A DNA stretch of 64,000 nt from Montifringilla adamsi (Eukaryota > Chordata > Aves > Passeriformes > Passeridae), in contig JAGGNK010015336.1 of assembly GCA_017590115.1 (NCBI GenBank), forward strand, positions 1,612,001-1,676,000, given 5' to 3'. The notes under the pieces were generated by a model. That model ran no database searches. It was not told where the DNA came from and saw nothing but the letters and a program-made list of their open reading frames with translations. Shown here piece by piece: positions 35,601 through 48,370 of this stretch; position 1 is the first letter of the stretch; every line of letters begins with the position of its first letter. A program made the position numbers and the translations under genes.

Positions 35601-38600
35601 GATCTTAAGTAGTCCTCAAACCCTCCTGAGTGACCCAGACACCTATTTTTGTCCCTTTTGGGCTTCTGAGCATCTTTGGCTTCTGAGCATCTTTGGTTTC
35701 AGCATCTGAGCCACCCTGCTTCTCCTCATCCCCTCTTCCTGGCAGCTGATGGCCAGTCCCAGCCTCCTTAGCAGCATTTGCACCCTTAGGGCTGGTTTAT
35801 TGCCACCCACTTGCCATCAGCCATGTGCAATCCAATCCCACTGCATGGGGTGCCATGATGCCACTGAGATGGGCACCACTGCTTCCCCAGCATCAGATGG
35901 GCATGGTGCAGGAAAGTCAGGCTGTGGGGTGAAAACAATGAGGTGCAGAAGGCAAAACTAAAATGCTACTTGCAGTAATGGCAGTGATAACAGCTCCATC
36001 TAAAACTGCAGCAGGAGGAAATCCACACCCCCCAAATCTGACCTACACAAACCTAAATTTAAAAGAGGTACATCTGCATGGAGGATTTTCTCTTGTCCTC
36101 TTCAGTCACTGCATTTCCAGCTTTGACAAATAAACAGCCAGTCCTCAAACCTCAGGCTCTTTATTGCTTGTGGTTCCTTCCCCTTTGTTTCTAAGAAATT
36201 AATAACAGGAGGAGAAGGTTGCAAAACACACGCTGACCTCTCCTTTAAATACAGTGAGAAATCAAATAAATAGGGAGAGAGGAACAGAAAATGCCCAGCT
36301 GTACCCACTCTGAGTGCTGGAGGCTGTGGATGCTGATTTAGGCAGCGAGAAAACGCGATGCACAAAGCAAATCCAGAGATGAGCGCAGGGTGTGATGCAC
36401 TCCTGTGCTGGAGCTGCAGCTGTGAAGGAGCCCACAGGCTGCTCAGAAAAGATTCAGGAGGGGAAGTTAATGCCCAACATGATGTGCTAAGCAACCATGG
36501 CCTGCAGGAGAGGAGCTGGGGTTCAAAAATCACTTAATGTGGAAAGATGTGGAGTCTGCTGGTTTCCTCCTGGTATCTGCTGCTGATGCTCAGTGCCCCA
36601 TGAGATTACTCTCCCTGGCAGTGGAGATGAGCGTTAGTGGGAATTGTGTTATACCAGCCCAGCAGCTTCACTGGAAACTGGGAGATGAGAATAATCCTGC
36701 TAATAACCGCAGAGGCCGGCTCCTCCTTGATGATGGCAATTTACGCGTGGTTTAACGAGGGCACAGAATGATGGAAGGACACTGCAGGGAGTATGAAATC
36801 CTGCCTCAAATGGACACACGCTGGTGCAGTTTAGATTGGAGAGAAGGAAAAAAGAAATAAAAGGTTGTTAACTAAAGGGAAACTTGGAGAAAATAAGGAG
36901 CTGGTGAGTGATGCAACCTGGAGCATCCTTCCTTCCTTCCATCAAAGGTACAAGTTCTACCTGCCAAGGTGAAGGCAGAGGTCTAAATTGGGATGGATAA
37001 GGCAGCATCTCAGCATCACCAGAAATAAGCACAGAGATCCCAAAGAAAGCACATAAAAGGCCAAGAAAACCCATGGCAAAGGTGCAGCAGTGAAAAGTAT
37101 GGTGAAAAAATTATCATCCTCGGGGGAAAGCAAACACCTTGCAGCTGTTCCCACACCATCCTGCATAGGCCTACAGCTCCAAAAGGGACCAGTGGTAAGG
37201 AGCCACGTGTGTATTTTGACCAGATGAACTTTCACATTTTAAATCCACTTCAGCCTTTGAGCAAAGTGCCTGGCACAGCTGTGCATGGGAAATGTCTGCT
37301 CCACAACACCAGGGCTGAGATTAGCAAGGCCAGGAACACGAGCCCCGGCACTACCAGAAAGGAGTGGGAAAGGTGCTACTGAAGGATGAACCAGGGGAAA
37401 AAAGCTCATCTTCTGCCAAAACAGCATTTGCATTGCAAAAGGGAAGTGTGTTAATGAAATTAGATAATGGTTTCAAATCAGAGAGCCTTTGTCAGCAGAG
37501 AGGATGGTTGGGGCTGTCCTTCTGCAGGCTGGGACCATCCCCAGCGAGCATGTCGAGAAGCAGCATGGTGGATTTTCCTTTTCAATGGGTGAGCTGCAAA
37601 TCAAGTTGCTGGGGCTGTCTTCACTGCAGGAATGAGGAAGCCTTACACCCTTCCCAGCCATGCTCCACCAGGAGCTCGGGGTTATTTAGGTTGGCAGACC
37701 CACGACACTTGGCAAAGCCTGCCAGAGGATAAATACCAGAGCAGGGAAAGGAGCCATCCAAGCTAAAAGCCAGTGTGGGTACAAGAAGAACAAGGCCAAA
37801 TGGGTACGAGTCATCCACAAATAAATTTAAGCTGGAAATGAGAGCAGTTTGTATCCGTGTGAGCAGCAAGGCTCTGGCAACAGCTTTCCCAGAGGACTTG
37901 CCAGGGTCAAACAGCTCATTAGTTTTAAGAAGGAAGCTGGCAGGGGGTTTCTGTCATGGCTGCTTGTAACATCAGGGGGAGAACCAGCCAAAAATTGGCG
38001 GTGGCCCTGGGGCTGCCTTCAGCAGGACATGGGTCTGCAGCCACAGCCCACATCCCACCTGTGCTGGTGGGATACCAAGGGATGCAAGCGCATCCGCTCG
38101 CTCTCAGAGAGAGAGGGAAGCTGCATGGGGAGGAAAATAAAAATACACAGCTCCGTTTTTCCAGCTGACAGGAGCTTAAACACCGGCTGGGAATTGGGCT
38201 CAGGGCCCTGTGTGAAATTCAGCTTGGCTTGTCTTGAGACAGCAGCTCTACTCCCCGAGCACCCCAGGAGCATTTTGGTAATAGCAGGGGGAATCAGACC
38301 TACTTGTCAAGCGTGTTGCTATTTGTGCAAATGCTCTGTACCAGAGGGAAGCTTGAAGAACAAGTCCCCTTTTTATAGCGCGTTGGATGCTGGCAGTGAG
38401 CCTGCAAATTAGAAGGAATTCAGAGAGGAGCAACAACAACAACAACAAAAAAGCCTAAGGGGCTGGAGGGATTAGTTTGGGAGGAGAAAAAAAAAAAAGG
38501 AGCTAAGTGTGTGGTCCAGTGGATGTGACTTTGGGTTGGGACAGCACTGGGTTGTACCCAGTGGTGTTCCATCCACAGCAAATCTCCCTGTGCCATGTGC

Positions 38601-41600
38601 AGGTTTCCCTACCTGTCCTTAAGAGGCAAGATGTGTTTTCTGCCACCTCAAGAGACAGCTCTGTCATGCCCACACAGAAAAAAAAAATATTTAAAAACTA
38701 TATATATGAAAGAAATTTCAGTAAGAAGCTGCCAGAGTAAAGGTCAGCCCATGAACAAAATCAGTTTGAAATGGAAGCAACTTAGCCATGGCAATGAAGG
38801 GTGGGTGGGGAAGAAGCCCCTGCTGCAATGTTTTTTTTTAGGGTGGTTATACCCCTAATCAGCTCAGCTCACCCCCAAACCTGCTGAACTGCTCAGAGAA
38901 GTGCAACATCCCCAACTGGATGTAGTCTTGCTTATTTTTTGGGGCACTGAGAGGGGCAGGAGTGACCTGGATCATGGGTTTAATCATCAGCCTTCAGCTT
39001 GGCTGCACTTGCACTGGTGCCAGGGCCCTGGAGAGGGGACTTGGGCAAGAGCCCAGAACTATCTCTGCAGGGAAAAGCTTGGCTGTCCCCAGCTCAGGGT
39101 ACTCAGCCTCATGGGGACATTCCCGTGACCAAAAAGTTGCACCAGTCTGGATGCAGCAACACATCACCCTGGGGAGCACCAGCATAGGGACATCCAGAGC
39201 CTTTCAGGGATGAGACCAACCTTCCAGTTTGTTGACCAAACCTCCCCCTTTTAGTGTCTGTCACACAAGCACGGATGAAGCTGTAATTTGCCATGACGGG
39301 ATGTAGGAGAGGAGGGGACACAGAGGATGAGACAAGCCTTCCCTTAAATGCCCCCTAACACCACCTTAAAAAATAATGAACTGGGGGCAGCAGAGGTTAC
39401 TGGTTTGGTATGAGAATTTTCATGAGCATGAGAAAAAGAAAGACCACATTGCTCCGAAGTTTTTTTTGGGGTTTTTTTTTTTTTCAAGCTTCAGGGGCTC
39501 TGGGAGAGGAAAGCTTGCTGCAAAGTTTGTTTTCTGTTGTGCCCACGTTACCAAGCAGAGCCGGCTATGGAATGTGCAGCCAGGGGCACCCGGCAGTGCT
39601 GCACCCCTGGGTAAGGGTGGTGGCCAGGTAGGATGGCACGGTGAGGGTCACTGAGCCCTGGGCATTGCCTCCAGCCCAGGACATTGCCCAGCCACCCATC
39701 TTCCCAGTTTAGCACAACTTTGCTTCCAGCAGTGCCCCATTTCCAACAGTTGTGCTGCACATGCAGCTAAAAAATAAACATCATATAGACATCAAAAAAA
39801 GTGTTTTTTAGATGTTGGGATAATCAGGGCAATTGCCCTGGCGCCTCTCCCCGGCGTGCCAGGGTGCAGTGCGGTAGCCGGCAGCTCCCAAACCCTTCTC
39901 CGGAAAAGTTCAAACCCTCAAATACTTGGAATTGCTCTTTGAGGGAATTTATTTTAAAGCCGCTTTAACGGCAGCTGGGAATTACCAGGGAGGCACTTTG
40001 CTCTGCTATTTCCCAGCTGCTGACCCCGTTTGCATGAAGGGGGCCCTGGGCAGCCGCCCAGCTGGGATGCTTGGGGACATGTACCGAGCCAGCACTGCCT
40101 GGAGTTGCACCCAAAATTCCCCTTGTCCCAGCTCACAGCAAAAGCACAGAAAGTGGCTCTTGTGCATGGCAGCAGTGAGAAAAATTAATTCCCACATCCA
40201 GCAGTGAGGGTGTGAGCTGTGATGTGGTAGGGTCATCTTCTTAGACCCTGTTCCCATGAGGGCTGAAAATTGCACCCAACCATGTTGCTTCCTCCTCAGA
40301 GCAAAAGCAGAACTGGGAGGCTGCAAGCCTTCCAGAAACTAAATCAACATCCCAACAATTTGGTGGCATGTTGTTTTTTAAGCAGCATTTTACTTAAAAA
40401 GAAAAGGGTTACTGAGCAAAATCAGTGACAGCAAGTCAGCAGCTAAATGTCATCAGGACTGCGAAGTTGGTCCTGATGGAAGGTTGGAAAATGCCACCAC
40501 CAGAGCTGTGGTAGTTCCTCCTGCAAACCTTCCATGTCCCCATTTCCCTGAGAGTGTTATGGAGCCCGTCTCCCCTCCACACCTGCATAGGGACACCATG
40601 GCCACCCTGACTGACTCAAGCCCTGGGGACGAGCTGGGAGCCTTGGAATAGGTGCAGGTGGCTGGGTTGGGTCTGGTGGCAGACAGAAACAACTCCAAAC
40701 CCAACAGCTGCCAGATGTGAACCCACCTGAAGCCACCAAGTCATTGAAGTGAAGGGGCCCCCAAAGCCACAGGCAAGAGTTGGCCTGATAGGCATCAGCC
40801 CCCTGCAGCACTCGTGGCTTTCTTCTCCCTGCTGTCACGCTTGAAAAACATTTGTGGAAAAACATAGCAGAATGAAGGGGGTTTGAGTGGCAAGCTGGAG
40901 AAGGAGCTGGGGGAAGAAAACAACTTGGCAAGGAAGGAGGAGCTGAAGGACACAAGTGTTCCCATTTTGGTTCACAACTCCCTAGGGTACTGCTTGGAGC
41001 GTTTATTGACCAACTCGCCTGCCCTCGATGAGCTGGCCTTGCAAACTGTGGCAGGAGGGAGGCTATTCCTGGTCAAGGCATGTACAACAGCAACACTTTC
41101 TTAACTCTATAATCAACTGGTGACACACAAAACACACAGTCAAGGACTTTCCTGGAGAGGGCTCCGGCTCTGCAGTTACTGCACCTGCAGCATCACCAGA
41201 AAAAGCCATCAGGTGCTCTCATGAAATGCTTCAGTGGTCCCCAAAAAAGAGAAAATAAAAGAGCTTAAGTGCAGCCAGGCAGACACATTCTGCTTAAAAA
41301 AATCAAGTTGCACCCTTGACTCCAACAATGCAGCAGATAAAGAGGACTGAGTTGCCTCTCTCAGTATTAGACGGAAAATAATCATTGTCATGATAAAAAA
41401 AAAGAGATGCAGCCAGGTCAGGTTCATTAAGGGTGAAAGGCAATGGTTTGTCTCCAGACCCAGCTGTTCTCCCCAGCATTGATACGATCTTCCCAGCACA
41501 AGTCTGCGCAGGAACTCGTCATCCCCCTGTTCCTTGCAACACGATAGCACAGCACATCGCCCCCAGCTCCCAAGTTAAACATCTTATTAACTGCAGTGAC

Positions 41601-44600
41601 GTAAAAGAGGAAATCTCCGAGAACTATCACAGAGATGAGAGGGAACACATTTACCATCAATAGGCAATGACACTGCTGCAGAGAGATCTGCACATAAAGC
41701 AGCACCCAGCTCCTCCTTCCCCTCCCTCCTCTAATCACTCCATGTCATGGGAAACTAAACCTGACATCCAAACAGCCCCGATATGAGACACTTGCTGTAA
41801 AAATATTTTTAAGATTGAAAAACAACAAAAAAACTTGCCTTCCAGGAAACCATTTGGATACAAACCCTGCGCAGCTGCAGCCACCCTCCGTGTCGTGTTC
41901 ATCCCTCCTGCTTCGGCTTAGAAAACAGGCAGGGTGGGGAAGGGGAAAGGAAATAAAAAAAAATCGGGGAAAAGAAGAAGCGATATTGCAGCTGATGAGC
42001 TGCGAGAGGCTGTTGGCAAAGTGGTCCAGCAATCATCTGAAATTCAGACGTCACGTGTGGGTTCTGTCTGCAGCTCCCGCACAGCCCAGGCTCAGCACTT
42101 CGCCCAAGTGCACACGCAGCAATTCCCCGTGCTGAGCTCTCCCGCCCCACTCCCACATGCTTCCCAGCCCGTGCCCCATCCCAACCATACCCAGCAGGTT
42201 TAGCACAGCAAGGTGACCCAGCTGCTCTGGCCACAGAGGTGGATTTCTGCCATGCAAGCGCAGGGCACGCTGTAAAGCATCACTAAGCTGCAAAACCACC
42301 CTCCCTTACAGCTTCTCCAACTAAATCCCAGCCCTGCAGGCAGTGCTGTCTTCTCTACCAGGATGTGCCAGTGGCCATCACCCCACTACATCATCTCGGG
42401 CTGGTGGGGGGTCCCACTGGCCTGGAGGAGTGCCCAGAACATGCTGTACCTGCTCCCGAGGCCAGCCTGTCCCTGGGCAACCCTGGGCATGTCCAAAAGC
42501 AGCCCTTGAGCTCCCTGAGCTGCTGTGCTTGCATCAGAGAGCAGTGGGTGAGCCCAGACACCTCTGGGGTGAGGTGGTAGCCAGCTTCTTTCTTTCTTTT
42601 TCTTCCCTTTAATTTTCATCTGGGACATTGCTTTAGAGCCAAGGGATGCTTCAGGCTCCATCCTGCACTGCCCCACAATGCAGCAGCTCCTGGGAACTCA
42701 CCAGGACCAAGCAATCACCAAAGGTCCCTCTGCAAAAGGTCATGATGTGGCTGCAGAAATTCAGCCCCACCATCCCATCACCAAAAATCTTCAGGACAAC
42801 TAAAATGAATTTTTTTTCTCTGCTTGCACTGATTCTTCACACAAATTAGCAGGAGACTGAATGTTCCACACCGCCTCGGCTTCATCGCCCGGCTGGAGAT
42901 GCATCGCATGGCACTAAAGTCAGGCAGATACAGCGGGACTAAAAAAAGAGCATGGTTGCTTTTTTTTTCTTTTAAAGCCGGATTGCCTTTCACGGTGACT
43001 GTATTTATAGGTAGAGCTGTTGAAATTTTAAGGGCTCCTTGCCACAGGAATCCGGTCGTGTCTCGTGTTCGCAAAGTGGCGTAACTTGGCAAAAATGAAC
43101 ATTTAATAGGCCAGTGGGTGCTGCTTCCCTTCCTTAATTTTGGGTTAAATCAGAAAGGGAAAAGGACAAGATATAAAATTAGCCATGCACGCTGATGCCA
43201 TGTGCCACAGTCTGTATTTTCCAGATTAGGAGCGTAACGAACATGGGACTTCACACCCTCCCTTAGACCGGCACTTTCCTTTTCTGTCAATGACCAAAAA
43301 AACCCATCTTTCGCGGGTGTTTATTTTTGCTTTTGGTTTGGCTATCCGTGGCACACACAAAGCCTCCTCCGCACTTTGTTTTATGGTTGAAAAACCCTGT
43401 CAGGGTTCAGCTGCAGAGTGGTAAAACTCGCTCTCCCCGTCCAAAGCTGCCCGGGAACGCCACCCGCCAACACGTCGCAGCACACGATGCCCAGAAACCA
43501 CGCAGTCTCAGCCCAAAAGTTGGCAGTTTTCTTACACAACAGCATGCTACGCTGCTAAACCCCTTTTTTATTTTAATTTATGCTATAAAAGCGTGTTACA
43601 CCCTGTTCAAAGACGCTACCACCCCACTGAGCACGTCTGGATGCTAAACTTTGATTCCCTATGACAATGTGTGTCTATTTAAGACAAAACCCAAACCATA
43701 ATTAAAGTTATTGATAGGAGACGATGTTTACAGTTTGCTATTTTAACATCAAGTGCTGTTGGATTTCAAGACACTGATTTCCATGGCTTGCAGGGGATGA
43801 TGAAGCTGGAAACATGCCCTGATGTTGGGGTTTTTGATGTCTCTCTGGGCACTTCTGCTGTCAAATCAAAGAAATTCACTTAACAGGGCAATCCCAGTGG
43901 ATGCTTCTCACCCAGGATCGCCTTGACTGGAAGCTCAGTGATTTTTGAGCCATCAAAGCACACATAAAAATAAAATAGCTGTAACAAAAGCTTTTTGTTT
44001 TTGCAAGCAGCCATCTCTCTAAGCAGAGCCAACAGGGCGATGGCTCATGGCACACACCTTCGACACAAGTTAACCAAAGTTAAAGTTTTAATATTCCCAA
44101 AAGGAACAAATTTCAGGTTGGAGCACTTACCAATCAGTAAAAGTCGCTTCACTTGCCCAACTGGGAAATTTGGTGGCATCTGAGACCCCCAGAAAGTGGC
44201 TGTGTCAGGGACCATGCTGCATCAGCCCCTGCCAGCCGGGCAGTTAACTCTGAAGCCAAGTGACAACACACTGTTAAGTCCCTGGATGTACCTAAATATT
44301 GGTGTAGAACATTATTGAGCCCTCAAGGCCCTCAGCTTTAAATCCACCTGCAGCATTTTTAATGTAAGCTATTAGCAATAATATGATACAAAAATCAGTG
44401 ATCCTTGTAACAGTGGAATTTAAATCCAGCTCACAACCTGGTAGGGAGATTCATGACATTTTGTATACAAACAAGCCACTAGCCCCATTTATCCACTTTT
44501 TTTCCACTGCTGCCAATAAATATACAACTTCATTAAGGCTCAGTTTTCTTGCTGATCCTCCTTTGGCCAGAAGGATGCACATAAACCCAACTCAACAGCT

Positions 44601-44907
44601 CCAGACACTCGGTTGCCCTGCCTACATTGCAGTTCCTTTGAGCAGAAAGATGAAGCTGTAACCAAATGAACTGGAGAAATTGGCAGCAGCGCAAACTTGA
44701 CAGATTCCAGCTAATTGCTTGGATTAGTAATTCCAGTGGCATGCAAAAATCCACTTTACCTACGGCAGAGAAAGGCATGACATGGAGTATCCTCCTGCTA
44801 TGTGACCTGCCTGCCCAGGGAAGGGGAACTACTGGCATTCCCAAGCCCCCACGCCATACCAAGGCCAGGAATGACTTGTTAGCCTAAGGAGACATGCTCA
44901 GATATGG
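32621..44907. other. Unique non-coding sequence, probable first intron
   Basis: Twelve kilobases almost free of recognisable repeats. A short tandem GGCTTCTGAGCATCTTT pair lies at 35661-35694, and (AAC)n at 38431-38447. Open frames up to 187 codons (37849-38412) have no recognisable domain. Repeat-free, AT-leaning patches (36540-36770, 43080-43800) may be conserved elements. Confidence 0.45.
38431..38447. repeat. (AAC)n microsatellite
   Basis: CAACAACAACAACAAC, about five units. Confidence 0.85.
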
Positions 44908-45070
44908 AATCACTGAATCATCCAGGTTGGAAAAGACCTCCAAGATCACCAAGTGCAACCATCAACGCACAACCACCACCATGTCACCAAGTGCCATAGC
45001 CACACGTTTTCTGAACACCTCCGGGGATGGTGATTCCACCACTTCCCGGGGCAGCCTGCTCTAAACACGA
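44908..45070 (-). mobile_element. CR1 LINE 3' fragment bordering the CpG island
   Basis: GAATCACTGAATCATCCAGG, TTGGAAAAGACCTCCAAGAT, CACCAAGTGCCATAGCCACA and GATTCCACCACTTCCCGGGG are CR1 blocks. The fragment stops at the edge of the CpG-rich sequence. Confidence 0.9.
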
Positions 45071-45079
45071 CCCAGGAGA

Positions 45080-45910
45080 GGCCACCCCTGCCGCGGCTAC
45101 CGATGCAGGGCAGCCCCATTCGTTTGACGGGAAGGGAAACATCCTTAGGGATGGCGAGGCCGGACAGCCTGGAGGAACACGGCGCTTCCCCCCTTGGGCC
45201 CCTTGTGACACCGATCGCTGCGTCCGGCCCCGGACGGGAGTGGAGAGGCCCCGTGGAGCTCTGGAGGTGACCACGCAGCATCCCACCCACGGAACGCGGC
45301 GAGATGGGCTCTGCCGGGATGCTCCGTGTCCGCACACGGGGTGGGGGACTGCGGCACAGCGCGTGGGCTCCCAGCGGGGAGGAAGCAGCGTGCGTGACCC
45401 CCGCACACCGGGGCTGTAGCTCCCCTTCCTTAATTCTGGCTTCAATCTCACGGTGCCGTAGCCTCGCTGGGGGCCGGGGGGGCACACATGCTGCCCACCC
45501 ACCACAGCCCCGGGATGGCTGCAGCGAAGCCATCACCCCGCTCCGGGGGTTCATCGCACGGCGCAGCCCCCTCCGCACGCCGCGGTGGCCCCGCAGCCGG
45601 CAGCGCACGGACCCCTCCCGCCCGCATTGTTGAGCGGGCGGACCCACGTGCGGCCACCGCCGCCGCTTCCCCTCGCCCGCCCGTCTCCGCGCCCGCGCAC
45701 TGACCTGCCCGCCGGCTCCGCTCGGCTCCTCTGGGCCGCCGCCCCGAGCGCACCCGCGCACCCGGCCCCGCCCCCGCGCGCGCCGCCGCCGCGTCACGTG
45801 GGGCCCGCAGGAGCCAACGGAGAGGGAACAAACGGCGGAGGGGGCGTGGTCTAGCGTGGGTATGGGCGGGACTGGATAAGGGGCGGGGCTTGTTGGAGTG
45901 GGCGGGGCCA
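45080..45910 (-). promoter_or_regulatory. PTP4A3: CpG island, candidate distal promoter of PTP4A3
   Basis: This is the strongest CpG island in the window, densest from 45180 to 45850. GC boxes of the GGGCGG/CCGCCC type occur at about 45766, 45864, 45881 and 45900, and an E-box/CRE-like GTCACGTG lies at 45793-45800. There is no TATA box, as expected of a CpG promoter. In the minus direction it is followed by a good splice donor (45705). PTP4A3 in mammals has a non-coding first exon tens of kb upstream, so the layout fits. A divergent plus-strand transcript is also possible. Confidence 0.6.
45705..45800 (-). other. PTP4A3: Candidate non-coding first exon of PTP4A3 (5' end approximate)
   Basis: On the minus strand GGCGGGCAG|GTCAGTG is a near-consensus donor, with the exon ending at 45705, directly downstream of the GC-box cluster and E-box. 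The acceptor would be at 14055, giving an intron of about 31.6 kb. The transcription start cannot be read from sequence. Confidence 0.4.
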
Positions 45911-45930
45911 ATGGGTGAGGGGAGCGTGAG

Positions 45931-45970
45931 GGAAGGGGAAAAGGGAAAAGGGAAAAGGGAAAGGGGAAAG
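45931..45970. repeat. (GGGAAAA)n short purine repeat
   Basis: Five to six units of AAGGGAA between the CpG island and the next CR1. Confidence 0.85.
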
Positions 45971-45975
45971 AAATG

Positions 45976-46417
45976 GAACATGAGGCGCTGGAGCACCTCT
46001 GCTGTGGAAACAGGCTGAGAGAGCTGGGGTTGTTCAGCCTGCAGAAGATAACGCTCTAGAGAGAACTTAGAGCCCCTTACGATGCCTAAAGGGTCTCCAA
46101 GAGAGCTGGAGAGGGACTTTGGACAAAGGGCTGGAGTGACAGGAGATGCAAAAATTGCCTTAAACTGCAGAGGACAGGTTTAGATGGGATATTGGGAAAA
46201 AACTCTTCCCTGTAAGAGTGGTGAGGCACTAGCACAGGTTGCCCAAAGAAGGTGTGGATGCCCCATCCCTGGAAGTGTTCAAAACCAGGTTGGATGGGGC
46301 TTGGAGCAGCCTGGGATAGTGGAAGGTGTCCCAGCCCATGGCAGGGGTTGGAACTGGATGACCTTTGAGGTCACTTCCAATGCAAAATATTCTGTGATTC
46401 TATGATTCTGTGATTCT
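45976..46417 (+). mobile_element. CR1 LINE 3' fragment, about 0.44 kb
   Basis: It spans from GAGCACCTCTGCTGTGGAAA and GAGCTGGGGTTGTTCAGCCT through CCCTGGAAGTGTTCAAAACC to the tail TTCTGTGATTCTATGATTCT. It is the longest and best-preserved CR1 in the window. Confidence 0.93.
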
Positions 46418-46729
46418 AAGAAGAAGAAAATGAAGATGATAAGGAGGAAGAAGAAGAGGAAAAAGAAGGAAGAAAATGGTAATGACAAGGAGGAAGAGGA
46501 GGAAAAGAAGAAATAAGAAGGAAAAGGAGGAAGAAGAAGAAGAAGAAGAAGAAGAAGAAGAAGAGGAAGGAAGAAGATAAATATAAAAAAAGTGATGATG
46601 AAGAGGAGAAAGAAGAGGAAGAAGGAAGAGGGAGAAGAAAGAGGAAGGAGAAGAAGAAGAAGAAGAAGAAGGAGAAGAAGGAGAAAACAAAGATGACAAA
46701 GAGGAAGCTGAGGAAGACAAAGAAGAGCC
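46418..46729 (+). repeat. Polypurine (GAA/GGA)n tract
   Basis: About 310 bp of almost pure A/G on the plus strand, starting directly at the CR1 tail. The longest perfect part is (GAA)n near 46530-46562. Confidence 0.93.
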
Positions 46730-47417
46730 TGGGGACAGAGTCAAGGGGAGACAGCCCAGGCTGGGCTCAGTGCAGCAGTGTCCCCTGTCCTCTGGGGTGA
46801 GGTGCCCTTAGTCCCCTGATGGATGAAGGGCAGAGGCTGCCCATTCCTGAGGCTATACAGGATATATTTAACATCTCCCATTAGTGGTTCCGAGTACGTG
46901 TGAGGCACAGGGATCACCCAGTGTGTCACGGACTCAAGCTGGCACAACTCAGGAGCTGTTGTCACTTTACAGCCAAGGCCCTCACCTCAGGTTGTCAACC
47001 TTTGTGTCTACAACCCGTGTGTGGATCTGTGGTGTAAAGACCATAAATTCAAAGGAGCAGGAGCAGAGCACCCGATGCCATCACAAGTTTTCTTTTATTT
47101 CTAACTTGCTGTGGACTCTCTTAGCAGAAGTCACTGCACAGGCAGCCAAGGGCTTCAAAAAAATGAAAAGAATAAGAGGGGGCTTGGGATCACAGGCACA
47201 GAGGGATGAGGTGATTCCTCAGGAGCCACAAACACATAGAGATGAATATCAGGAGATCCTCAGATGTTATTGCATTTTAAGGATATTTTTACCTCTTTCC
47301 TGAAAGGCACTAAACTGGTGTCCTCTAAACCAGAATGGTCTGAGAGTGCTTTATGTTTCTGAGAACATTGTTCAAAGGATGCAGTTCTCCTCTCTGGTTA
47401 AGGGATGGCCTGGAAAC
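46730..47417. other. Unique non-coding sequence
   Basis: Nothing recognised; a 139-codon frame at 46884-47303 has no family resemblance. Confidence 0.5.
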
Positions 47418-47700
47418 ATAGATCATAGAATATCCTCAATTGGAAGTGACCCACAAGGATCATCGAGTTCAGCTCCTGACCCTGCAGAGGACAACCCCAA
47501 AAATCACACCTGAGAGTGTTGTCCAAATGCTTCTTGAACTGTCAGGCTTGGTGCTGTGACCACTTCCCTGGGGATCCCATTCCAGTGCTCAGCCACCCTC
47601 TGGGTGAATAACCTTTCCCTAATATCCAGCCTAAACCTCCCCTGACTCAGCTTCAGGCTGTGGCACAACACAGCCTTGACATCCCAACCTGCTAGGACCT
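47418..47700 (-). mobile_element. CR1 LINE 3' fragment
   Basis: ATCATAGAATATCCTCAATTGG, CCCACAAGGATCATCGAGTT, CTTGAACTGTCAGGCTTGG and CCAGCCTAAACCTCCCCTGA mark another CR1 subtype. Confidence 0.92.
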
Positions 47701-48334
47701 ACAGCAAGTCCTCCAGCAGGACTTGAGAAGGGCTGATTTGGCATATGACTCTTTCAAAAGAGTAAAGGAAATAAGTGAAATTTACCAACATTTCTTAACA
47801 CTTATGGATCTAATGCAATTACAGTGTTATATGTGTAAATGTATAAAATGGATCCTTGGATAAAAACTTTGGCATCTGTTGATTGATTTCAAAGGATGTT
47901 CAAGACATTTGGTGTCTGCAAGTTTGAAACACACTGCTGGATGAAAGGGATTTTCATTCTCTCCTTCCCCTTCCCCTCTCAACACAGAGCATAAGTTTAA
48001 CCTTGGTTAGGCATCAGCAAATTCACACCTTGCAAAGAAGTCTGCTGAGAACAGAAAAAAACCTGTGACTTCCCTTGCTATTGACATTTAGGTTCTGCTG
48101 TCTGACTCCCTGCTACTTTTTCGAAGTGAGAAAATTATCTGGTTTTCACATCAACGTTTTTTTAATGAAAACTCAGAGTGTGACTTTTGGTGGTGCTAAA
48201 ATCAGTCTGGCAAAGCCCAGGGAAAGCTCTGGGGGGCAGAGGTGCCTCTGCTAACACTGGTGATGGTGGGACCCACGGAGAAGTCTGCCTGTGACTGCTT
48301 TCTTTAAAACCCAAAAAAACCTGTGAACTGAAAC

Positions 48335-48336
48335 AA

Positions 48337-48370
<34 letters not shown>
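48335..48370. repeat. (AC)n followed by poly(A)
   Basis: CAAACACACACACAC, then about 22 A. Confidence 0.9.

Noticed and set aside
41934..42203. Frame starting with a Lys-rich segment that looks protein-like
   Set aside because: It begins at a GTG, not ATG. A weak acceptor-like site precedes it, but no donor follows and no family is recognised.
44946..45911. 321-codon minus-strand ORF, the longest in the window
   Set aside because: It lies in the CpG island, where stop codons are rare, is Arg/Pro/Gly-rich, and runs straight into a CR1 fragment. No domain and no splice logic.
46400..46744. Ser/Leu/Phe-rich minus ORF
   Set aside because: Reverse reading of the polypurine tract.
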